Assembly: GCA_037783415.1 (NCBI GenBank)
Contig: JAZGTN010000002.1
Coordinates: 4,340,001 to 4,404,000, forward strand
Direction: 5' to 3'
Origin: Leptasterias polaris
Lineage: Eukaryota; Echinodermata; Asteroidea; Forcipulatida; Asteriidae
DNA length: 64,000 bases
In this document: one piece after another, positions 37,401-46,358 of the stretch
Position numbering within the stretch: the first letter of the stretch is position 1
How the letters are laid out: every line of letters begins with the position of its first letter
Program-made: the position numbers and the translations under genes
Notes under the pieces: generated by a model
Seen by the model: the letters and a program-made list of their open reading frames with translations, nothing else
The model's database searches: none
Told to the model about the DNA's origin: nothing

Positions 37401-40083
37401 CGATGCGATGTGGACCTTGTTCGCATTTGTACGTCAAAAATTGAGGGGGGAAAGCCGCACGATGAGTAATGCAGACTAAAGAGAAAACGCGGTAAACGTT
37501 TTTACGATGTAAACCGCAACGGAAATAATATTGCCCTTTTCACACTACTGTATTCCCCGGGGGAACCACGGAGGGATAATGGGTGGTCCGTTCACACCAT
37601 GCTTGCATGAGAACATTTTGTGATGCTTGGGCGGGGTGGGGGGGGGGGGGCGAGGTTACAGAAGGAACAACTTGCAATGACTTTTTCTGAGAGAGGTTGT
37701 TGGGATTTATTTTGTTTTTTTGTTTTTGTGGAAAGTACAATGTTATTTATATTGAATCTCACAATGAGGAGAGCGGTGTCATAATTTAGGAAATGTTATT
37801 TCCTTGTTTGTGTGTCTCCCATAAGAGGGCGCTATAATCAGACGAAGTTTCTACACAATTTGCCATTTGGGGAAAGAATCTCCGGGGGGGGGGGGGGTAC
37901 CAGAATCTCCTGCCATACCGGCCTAGTCTTGTATAGTACGGTAATGATTATGCTCTTAAATCCTCGTCATTGATCAAATGTTGTAGCTAACGAGGATTAA
38001 AGTGTGCTACTGGCCGGAAAAGCAGCCGGGCATGTTCTCCAACTACCCCTGTTTCTATTTCTTGTCGGAGAAGTTTGAGATTTATGGACTACCTACTAGT
38101 ACCGAGCATCCAGGCCTTTTCAAGGTAAATGTGTTGTAATGTAATACGCGAAGTCTGTCTGTTGGAAATCAGACAAAACATTGTTGACATCAATGGCCAA
38201 TACTAAATATTTCAGAGTTTAGAAAAACACTGATAGCTTTAATAACCTTTATGATCCCTGTTCCCACATCATACACAAATCATCAATTCGTATTTTGTTT
38301 ATGCCTGAATCAGGTACTGTTAAATCCGAAATCTGAAAGATCAACTTGAACTAAATTAGCATTATTGTTGTTTTATTGTAGGATAAACGTGTGGGTAATG
38401 ATTACATAATCAGTGGAACTCAATAAAATTGTGTCATAATGTTTAAAAAAAAGTTTTGATAAGCGTTAAGCTGGGCAAAAACGCCGAGTTTCACGAAAAG
38501 CCTTAAGCGTCTAGGAATAAAAAATAACCCTGTGACGTCACACGGCAGACTCGTTTTTATTAACCCCACACAAACGTGTACTATTACATGCAAAAAGGCA
38601 TCTCTGAAACGAAGATTAAGCTGATCAAAATGTCGGTAAGCATGCTCAAAATTGTACTCAAAACGCTTTTGACACAAAACAATGTCGCGTGTTACGCACA
38701 CATGCATTATTTTTATCTAATGTCTTATCTGACACTCAGGTATGCAACCATAAAGGAAAACATTTCACTGATCCTGAAGAGAGATGCAACGAACGAACTG
38801 AAGATATCGACCAGTTGAAGGAGTTCATTAAAGAGCATGTACCTGGTCTGGTACCGGAACCAGCTATCATTGAAAACTGCATTTACACCGTGAGAACTCA
38901 AAGAATATATATAATCATGAACAAAATCCTCTTTAAAATCTAATGCGAAATAAGGTTATCCCCGGTCATTTTCGGCAAAAAGCAGCCTATTTTACTTTCA
39001 TGGTATTCATATGAGCGCTTTTGCCCCTTCGATTGAAACCGGCATTCAATTTCACTCCGATGCATTCTTGTTAGCCATGCGAAACCAGCATGTGATTTTA
39101 GCAGTATAATATTTAGGCAACTAGAGGTTTTTAGGACTGAAAACCTGCTGCGAATTGTTGTTGGAGTGGAATGTCAAATTTAAATTGCGACGACTGTTTT
39201 GAAGAGATTTCAATTTCGCGCGAAATAGAAAAACGCAACATTTAAATCGGCCGCTTGTTTGCTGAAATATGACCCGGAAAACCTAGTTTATATTTTTATT
39301 TGTATTTTTCCATAACGTACCAAAAAGGTCCAACATTAATGTACAAACAGAATAATTTAAAAAAATATATGTATAGGCCTACAAAAAAAAAATCCACTAA
39401 GGGAAAGACGATGTCATGATCATTTTTATTTTTGAACTTCAGCGTCACAAAAGTACTCCCTTTCTTCATTCGGTTTGAACTACCACCCCAAAAATCCATG
39501 ATCTCCAAACGAAACTTTCTGAATAAAACATACTTTTGTTGGTTGTTGTGTATTAATTTCTAGAGCACACCGAATGAAGAGATAATTCTGGACAGACACC
39601 CTGACCATCCAAACATCATCGTCGGTTGTGGATTCTCGGGTAAGACTTGTGCGCGAATAAAAAGAGAGTGCATTATCGATATTCTACAACTTGCAGATAA
39701 TTTTGTTACAACAGCAGATAAAGAGACATGTGCATGGCGTTACCGCAAAAAGCAGTGTGTCTCCACCATGCTCAGTTTCAAAATCGTACTTTACAGCAAA
39801 TTTTGCTTCAAATGGTTTAATGTGTTTGTAATTGTCATAGATAGGCCTATACAAATTTAGGTAAAGAGTTGTTTTGTATTCTAAACGTATTAATTTTTAT
39901 ATGTGGATTACACAATGAACTTTCACAACATTTTTTACTTTTTCTTATCTCTACGAAGGTCACGGCTTCAAGTTGGCGCCTGTCGTCGGCAAGATCCTGA
40001 GTGAATTAGCGACTGGAGAAGAGCCTAGCTACGACCAATTGCCGTTACGTTTAGAAAACTTTATGAAACTTGGGGCTATATAG
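34404..40083 (+). CDS. PIPOX: Sarcosine / L-pipecolate oxidase-like flavoenzyme, copy B, lacking PTS1
   Basis: Eight coding exons match copy A exon by exon: 34404-34538, 35628-35776, 36470-36683, 37183-37365, 37987-38124, 38740-38889, 39564-39639, 39959-40083. They give about 389 residues. Exon phases are identical to copy A, and exons 2, 3, 4 and 7 have identical lengths. Retained features are the FAD motif [15 protein letters not shown], the lysine ending exon 5, the FAD-linking Cys in N-C-I-Y-T (about residue 320) and G-F-S-G-H-G-F-K. Differences: C-Y-H-H-G of copy A is C-N-H-K-G here, and the protein ends L-G-A-I with no A-K-L signal. Intron sequence beside exon 2 is still alignable with copy A, so the duplication is fairly recent. 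The frame is also open upstream from an ATG at 34179 (75 extra residues, directly after a stop); I treat that as 5' UTR. Confidence 0.9.
34900..34932. repeat. Perfect 33-nt palindrome
   Basis: The 16-nt arms CAGACTTGACATTAGT and ACTAATGTCAAGTCTG surround a single central G, in intron 1 of PIPOX-B. Just upstream, at about 34748-34802, a 26-bp word (GAGTCCGTAAAACATGCATG...) is repeated in tandem. Confidence 0.75.
35265..35553 (-). mobile_element. Minus-strand tRNA-derived SINE fragment
   Basis: On the minus strand a B box (GTGTGGGTTCGAATCC) and 'ggtcatgacactgtgcccttgag' match the SINE family of 61729-62081. The A-box side is cut off. It lies in intron 1 of PIPOX-B. Confidence 0.6.
36124..36439. 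mobile_element. MITE with ~42-bp TIRs next to PIPOX-B exon 3
   Basis: The left end is ACACCCGGTTCAGACAGGC. The right end on the minus strand is ACACCTGGTTCAGACAGGC. The similarity continues through GTCGCGCCGAACCAA. The right end lies about 30 nt upstream of exon 3. Confidence 0.7.
38955..39180 (+). repeat. Dispersed repeat shared with 20022-20240
   Basis: Second copy of the 'cattttcggcaaaaa ... cattcaatttcact ... tgctgcgaa' repeat, in intron 6 of PIPOX-B. A weaker relative occurs near 44440-44510. Confidence 0.6.
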
Positions 40084-41030
40084 ACCATGTTACTTATAGG
40101 AGAAAATGTTGCTGATCCTATATTAATGTATAGCTCGAAAACAAGGATTGAAGAGGAGACAGCTTCTTGAGTAAGAATGAATGTAACTGATTTATTCAAC
40201 ATTAATCTTGTCACACTTAATTCATTGCAAAGTTCATTTTGTTGACGCAAATTCAAAGTGCTAGCCCCAATTTTCACTTTTGCAATTTGAATTTTTGTCA
40301 TTGGACGTGTCACACTCTCGAAATTGTACACAGAAGTACGGAGTTAAAACAAGGTATTTTTTTCGTAAAATACCATTTGCTGCTGCTGTGAAGAATTACG
40401 CGCTCAATATCCTTTACCGTACATGTCACATGTCAGCATGATGCCGCGATGATATGAGGCTCTCCTCCAGAATCGCACCACGCGCATGCTCACTTTCAGA
40501 GACGTCGTTGACGAATTAAATCAGACAAACGATGTATTTTCTTTAGCTCATAATGGAAAGTAATACTTCAGCAATGATAATAACAGGACACTTTACACAG
40601 GTTGGTAATATTTTTTTATTTGGACACAAAAAAGCGATAACCACCGCGATAATATGAGGTCGGACCATATTACTTTGTTTGTTGTGCTAAGTAGAGCCTT
40701 GACCTATTTATACTGTAAACAGGAGACATGGGAGAGGGCGCTATAACAGTTCAGTAAATGAAATAGTACAATAACAATGTAACAAGTAACAGTTCACCAC
40801 ATTACTAGACTTGATTTCAAGTCTGAGATTGCGGTTATTTCTCTGCATCAGCCACGCAAAATTCCCCCGCAGATTGGCTTTCACGCGCTCTAACTCGCAA
40901 ACTCTGTGATCGTAGGTTCAAGACGGAGGTTTCCACAAGAGGGCGCTGTTTTAGGCAATAATGTATCGGCTATGGACGACTAAAAACCACGATCACAGAC
41001 TTTGAACCAAGTCTACCACAATTGTTTACA
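40084..41030. other. 3' flank of PIPOX-B, non-coding
   Basis: No canonical AATAAA was found close to the stop codon, so the 3' end of copy B is undefined. No other gene or repeat was recognised. Confidence 0.4.
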
Positions 41031-41039
41031 GGGTACCTT

Positions 41040-41883
41040 GTACATTCTAATGCAATTACTGACTGGCACGATACTACACAGGCCATATGGGAAAACTTAC
41101 ATTTCATGTCATATTTTCTGTTGAAAATGTTCAGAAGCGTGCCGTCCGCATCATCCTTGGTCATCAGTATCACTCCTATACCTTGGCACTTGAATTACTA
41201 GGCATCTCACCACTCAAGTCTAGACGAGAAGACCTTTTTATTAAGTTTGGTAGTAACTTACTTAGATCAATTAAATTTAGGAACATGCTCCCCCCTGAAA
41301 AAGCAACTGTCGGTAATAGGGTACTACGAGCTAGTACAGTAACCGGGCTTCGCATCCCCAAGTGCCGTACTGAAAGGTACACTCGTTCCACTATCCCGTC
41401 TCTTGTTCGCATTTTGTGAACATCTGGCTGATCCTCCATGAATTTCTATAAAAGTAATTAATGGTTTTAATGTAAATTGGTTTTATTGGATGACCAAAAG
41501 TTGTTCTGTATTTTGCCAACTGTGATTTGCCATTCCTTTAGTTAGAGTGTAATAATTTCAATTCCAATAATAATTACTTTAATGTATAGCCATGCATTTT
41601 GGTTTACAACGTGATGCCTTTTTCTCCACTTTGACATTTTTTCAGGCTCTTTTGATCTTGAGCAATGGGTGAATTTGAATCTAACCAAAACTTGTTGGCT
41701 TTTTGAGTATTGTGCTGTCACAAATTTGTTGTGTGTGTTTTTCTTAATAATTATTTGATATTTCAATCTTTTTATGTAATATTGCTGGTGCTTTTATGAG
41801 ATTTTTAATGACTGTTTTTGTAAACTGTACATTTCGGCTTTTAGCCGCTGTATTGCAGTATTTTAATAAACCATAAATAATAA
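41040..41883 (+). mobile_element. LINE ORF2 C-terminal fragment with 3' UTR
   Basis: The frame contains V-Q-K-R-A-V-R-I-I-L-G, Y-T-L-A-L-E-L-L-G, P-L-K-S-R-R-E-D-L and the closing Y-T-R-S-T-I-P, as in CR1/jockey-type LINE C-termini. The 3' UTR runs to about 41883 and ends in an AATAAACC/AATAAT tail. Upstream catalytic parts are missing. Confidence 0.75.
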
Positions 41884-41929
41884 TATTTCACATAAATTCA
41901 AGAGTTACAAAAGCAACTTACAGCTGTAC

Positions 41930-42110
41930 AGCTTTTGATTTGAGATTTCCCCTCTAATTTCTTCATATCAAAAGTTGGAAAAAATCAGACAGTGCAATCT
42001 CCATAAAACATAAGATTTAGCGTATTCTTCCATTGAGCTGTGTACAAACTGTGCCTGCAGGAAGTCCAGGCTCTGTGGCTCTTTTGTAAACATGTGATGT
42101 CACAGGTCAC
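41930..42110. repeat. Dispersed repeat, inverted relative to 12372-12545
   Basis: It contains 'tgcaatctccataa', 'ttccattgagctg' and 'gtccaggctctgtggctctt', matching the 12.4-kb copy on the opposite strand. Confidence 0.55.
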
Positions 42111-42239
42111 ATGGTCTATAGGTTGTAGTTTTTTCGTATAATATTTTTTAGAATTGCAATAATCACTGATTTATAAATCAGTTGATGAAAAGCTCACCTT
42201 GGATTCACATGTCAGAAATGTATGTAAATCGGTAATTGC

Positions 42240-43780
42240 TTTTAAGATTCACTCTCTCGGTAGACTTAGACACACTCTGTGCATGGAGGATTTACTTCCT
42301 TCATGCTCTGTGTAAGCACAAAACAATCATTCAACCATTTTTTGACTATTGGCTAGTTCTGTCTTTGAACAACAAAAAGGCTCAGACTACAAAACTAGGG
42401 CTGCTAGGATTGTTGCGGATGATTTTGATTATGTTAACTCTCGAGGTGAAGACATCATAGGGCACTTTCTCGGCAGACATTTGACCAGAGAACTTACTTA
42501 GCCTGTGTACAAACAAGGGCGTCGATGGGTGGGGGACGGGGGGGACATGTCCCCCCCACTTTTTAGACTTGGGGGGACAGCATATCAGATGTCCCCCCCA
42601 CTTTTTGATTGACTGTTCATTAGAAATATGCAACAAAATATAAAAATACACACTATTTTCTTGATTTAATATTTCATTACAATTTTTGTTCAAATAAAAG
42701 AATAGCGAACAAACGGTGAAATGTTTTCTTAATTTTCTTTTTTTCCCCCTGATGGATCACGCGCAGAATGGTATTTTTGGCCAATTTCCGTTTCTATAAT
42801 ACAGACAATAGACGACAAGTTTCGTCCAAGACAAAATCCCACTTACATACCTTGTTAGCATTCAAGTTATGCGTCGTTTGTGTATGCTATATTATAATGT
42901 ACGGTACACGATCCCTCCACAAAGGAAGTCTGTGTGTGCGCGCAAGTGCAAATGTGTTACATTTTGTTACAATCGCAAAACGCACAAAATGTAGTAAAAT
43001 CCAGTTTTTGCCATGACAGACAAGCCTTGTCGAAGAACCAGTATTTTGTTTTTTCGAAGAACTTCAAGCTGACACACGATAAACGCCGGACTAAAGCTTT
43101 AACCTCCATACATGATTATCCATCAACAAGGGAAGACATTTTATAAATATTTAACCTAAAGCTTTTTGAACATTTTGAGTGCGTTCCGGTCCTACTATTT
43201 TCTTTGCGTGTCATTCTCTAAATACACTCTGTAACCATAACAATGTTTGTTGTGGTCACATTGTCTGTTTGCACAAAACTACACGTATGATGTCACCGTT
43301 CCCTTTACACAAATTAAATTTAAAAGTAATGGTGTGGGGTGCAAATAATGTAAGATGTATTTTTTCAAGACTTGCTCGCCCGTCCCCCCTACTTTTCAGT
43401 AGCGATCGACGCCCTTGTGTACAAATGTCATGGGCTAGCACCTGATCGTCTTTGTGACAACATTGAAGTGTATTTTGATAGGCACGGCTTCAATACAAGG
43501 AACACCGATTCTCTCAATGTTGTACCTACGATCATGTCCCGAATGTCTCCTCTATGGTAGCTATTGGTTAAGAAGGTGTATTTATAGTTTGTTCTTTTTT
43601 GTATTAGTTCGTGTATTGTGTATTTTTCCTTTCCATATTCCACTTGGTGGTTTCCATTGCTAGTTTTTTGCCCGTTCTTTCTCTTTTTTACAGGACCATG
43701 ATGTAAAACAGCCTCTGAGCTTATTTTTATATACTGTATATATCATTTTTTAATAAACAATAAATAAAATAATAAATAAA
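42240..43780 (+). mobile_element. LINE relic of the same family as 30150-32937, split by a transposon
   Basis: The first part (42240-42513) decodes, with frameshifts, to R-L-R-H-T-L, T-I-I-Q-P and D-D-F-D-Y-V-N-S. The second part (43426 on) decodes to L-A-P-D-R-L-C-D-N-I-E-V-Y-F-D-R-H-G-F-N and T-R-N-T-D-S-L-N-V-V. Both match the C-terminus of the LINE at 30.3-31.1 kb. The gap between them is exactly filled by the element at 42514-43415. The 3' end near 43750-43780 is AATAAA-rich. Confidence 0.8.
42514..43415. mobile_element. 902-bp TIR element with 10-bp target duplication (Mutator-like?)
   Basis: The left end is CAAGGGCGTCGAT followed by G-rich DNA (GGGGGACGGGGGG). The right end is CCGTCCCCCC...ATCGACGCCCT. 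TGTGTACAAA is duplicated at 42504-42513 and 43416-43425, inside a LINE relic whose reading continues across the joined flanks. A 9-10-bp duplication suggests a Mutator-type element. No transposase is visible. Confidence 0.75.
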
Positions 43781-43908
43781 AATATTTAATCTATAATTAA
43801 TACATACGTAACTGCAGAGTTGAGATGGAAATATGCCGTGGAAATAGGCCTAGGCCTATAGATTGGGTGTGATCCTTGCCTACACGGTAGTTGTATGGCT
43901 TCTGACAG

Positions 43909-43931
43909 CCCCCCCCCCCCCCCCCCCCCCC
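43909..43931. repeat. Poly-C run
   Basis: An uninterrupted run of 23 C. Its exact length may be unreliable in sequencing. Confidence 0.8.
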
Positions 43932-43967
43932 ATCATCAAATTGACAAAATAGGGAGACCGCCAACAT

Positions 43968-45558
43968 AGGGCTAGATAGCTCGTTGGTAGAGCGCCGGCA
44001 CGTTAATCCGGAGGTCGTTGGTTGGGTTACCAGTCAACTCGCCCCCCAGCAAAGTCGCCCACTACAAAGTCGCCCCCCAGCAAAGTCGCCCACTACAAGG
44101 TCGCCCCCCAGCAAAGTCGCCCACTACAAAGTCGCCCCCTCACTTACAAAGTCGCCCCCTGTCAAAGTCGCCCCTCACAAAGTCGCCCCCTGACAGAGTC
44201 GCCCACCAACAAAGTCGCCCCCTAACAAAGTCGCCCCCTGACAAAGTCGCCCAGTGTATGGTTGAGCGACGTAAAGCCATAAAAATTATCGCTTTTGAAT
44301 ATTTTGAAACAATTTATTAGCACTGGGAGAAGACGAAATGTACATGTAGATAGATCTGTTACAGAAGGGCTACGGGATTTTGAGCGTGCACGACGGGTTT
44401 GAGCGTGTTTAATCTTTGTGTTGTAGCAGCTTCTTTTAATTATAGGTTTTCCCGGCCAATTTCAGCAAAAATTCATTCAATTTCATTAACATGCATTCAA
44501 ATTCACGCATTTTCCCCTTAATTAGTCTCTCAAACTAGGGTTTCTTTAGCTCTAAATGCATTCAATTTCGTTTTTAGAAATATTAGAACACTAAAATAAT
44601 ATATATATAACAGGTTATTTACATTTTCTTTACAGAATATATATACATCAAAGAAATTATCAAGCAGGAACATGAGGGTGATGGGAAGTGTTTATTACGG
44701 CCGTAATTATTTTGATTTTGCATATGTTTATTCCCGTTAATTCTCAGCATATAAAGAACTAAATTTTATTCGCGCATTCATTAAAAGTTATGGTGGTTAT
44801 TTATTTGTATTTAAATAAAGTTCTAATTGTTTTTTTAATTCAAAACCTTCTTTTTTTATAGTCTATATGTTTTTTAATTGAATAAAATTATGTGAACTCT
44901 AATACTGATGTGTTTTGATACATTATTTGAATTTTTATTGTTGTAATAAGTTGACAGGTTGCCTACTTTAATTAAAACCCTAAGTCGATCACTGATGTAT
45001 TTTGATAAGATAAGATATTGATTAAAAATATCAACTAAAAATATCAGGTATTAAAATGTTTCCGGTATGGATTTAAAATTACGCACAGCATGCTTAATTT
45101 AATTCAGAAAACTGTCTATGTTGGATTCAGTTTTACATAATATTAGAAGGCCAATTCAAAGTTGAAAAAAGAGTTTTCTCGAAAAGACAAAGCATTCGCC
45201 AAGCCTGAAATCTCAAATGGTTGAATCTAAGCCGTTAACAAAGGGCGCCCTCACTTAGTGAAATCTTCTTGGGCGACTTTGTTAGGGGGCGACTTTGTTG
45301 GTGGGCGACTCTGTCAGGGGGCGACTTTGACAGGGGGCGACTTTGTGAGGGGCGACTTTGACAGGGGGCGACTTTGTAAGTGAGGGGGCGACTTTGTAGT
45401 GGGCGACTTTGACAGGGGGCGACTTTGTAAGTGAGGGGGCGACTTTGTAGTGGGCGACTTTGCTGGGGGGCGACTTTGCTGGGGGGCGAGTTGACTGGTT
45501 ACCGTTGGTTGGTGGTTCAAATCCCTTTCTATAGTCAATTTTTCTGTTAAACTCCAAC
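43968..45558 (+). mobile_element. tRNA-derived sequence interrupted by the 44026-45502 element
   Basis: The left part (43968-44025) has a tRNA-like A box (TAGCTCGTTGGTAGAGCG) and an anticodon-arm-like stretch (CGGCACGTTAATCCGG). The right part (45513 on) supplies the T-arm (GGTTCAAATCCC) and 'tttctatagtc'. Removing the insertion and one 10-bp duplicate rejoins them into one tRNA-like head, so the transposon landed just before the B box. Whether the original was a tRNA gene or a SINE is unclear. Confidence 0.6.
44026..45502. mobile_element. 1.48-kb element whose TIRs are arrays of AAAGTCGCCC units
   Basis: Both ends begin GT(T/A)ACCAGTCAACTCGCCC. Each is followed by 13 units of the core AAAGTCGCCC with 5-9-nt variable linkers (left about 44050-44256, right inverted about 45269-45480). 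CGTTGGTTGG is duplicated exactly at 44016-44025 and 45503-45512. The roughly 1-kb interior is AT-rich and shows no transposase. The 10-bp duplication and long TIRs suggest a Mutator-like non-autonomous element. The apparent proline/serine/lysine-rich open frames are only the repeat read through. Confidence 0.8.
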
Positions 45559-45889
45559 TTAAAGGTATTATACAGGATTGGCAGAGCTGACAAAATAATC
45601 ACAGACAGTGTTCATGTTTTGTGTACTCAACCACATACATGAAATAACAATCACGAGAAAATAGTGAAAAGAGATCTTATGTGTTTTCTGTTTTTCAAAC
45701 ATCGAGTTTATTATCACGCGTGATAAAAACTATTGTTTTACTCATTTCTCAGAAACGATAGCATTTCAGGCAGAAATATTTTAAGGAACCCTTTCTACCA
45801 TTACTTTGACTTTAAATCATGTAAGTTATGTGTGAATCTGTGAACATTTGTGTTTTTCGATCTTACCAATAGTGTACAGGGGCCTTTAA
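45559..45889 (-). mobile_element. TTAA-flanked MITE (piggyBac-like), copy 2
   Basis: The ends are TTAAAGGTATTATACAGGATTGG on the left and, on the minus strand, TTAAAGGCCCCTGTACACTATTGG on the right. The interior matches 63210-63572 in inverse orientation ('cgatagcatttcaggcagaaat', 'tcgagtttattatc'). Confidence 0.8.
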
Positions 45890-46177
45890 TTATTATATTA
45901 AGACGACCATGAAGACTTGTTTGAAGAAATAGGAAGCACACGCACACTTCGCCACGTTGGCAGTGAGAATGATTGAATTCCAATTAGTATTGCATCATGA
46001 AATTTTAACAGCAACAGGTCATGCATCTTGCGTCAGTCTCATCTCACAACAGTGGTAAATAAAGCAATTCGATCATAATATTTACTTACTTAATCAAAAT
46101 GCATTATTCATCACCTGACGCAATCACTAGTCTACCAATCATGTTTCGATTTGATGACATCATCAATTAAGCACCAA

Positions 46178-46219
46178 CCAATCAGCTAAGGCCACATCGA
46201 GTTAGAGCAGCTGACGTGG
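46178..46219 (+). promoter_or_regulatory. ERSE-like and UPRE-like sites upstream of XBP1
   Basis: Positions 46178-46196 read CCAAT, then nine bases, then CCACA, one base off the ER stress response element (CCAAT-N9-CCACG). Positions 46212-46219 are TGACGTGG, the core of the unfolded-protein-response element bound by ATF6 and XBP1. They lie about 140-180 bp before the XBP1 start codon, which would allow ATF6 control and autoregulation. The sites are seen directly; their function is inferred. Confidence 0.55.
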
Positions 46220-46358
46220 CTTTAGTATTTCTACCCAAACCAAAGTGACAAGATGTAATACGAAAATTCGGGCCACAAAACTGGTTTTCTTACGACTGTG
46301 AAGGAGCTATGCTCTCCTAAACATCAAATATTGACAGCGTAGACATCTTAGAAACACC

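Noticed and set aside
44018..44320. Open frames coding proline/serine/lysine-rich repeats (also mirrored at 45282-45602)
   Set aside because: They are the AAAGTCGCCC terminal arrays of a transposon read in several frames; all frames look alike and there is no gene context. The array is also not CRISPR: it is degenerate, mirrored, in an animal genome and has no unique spacers.
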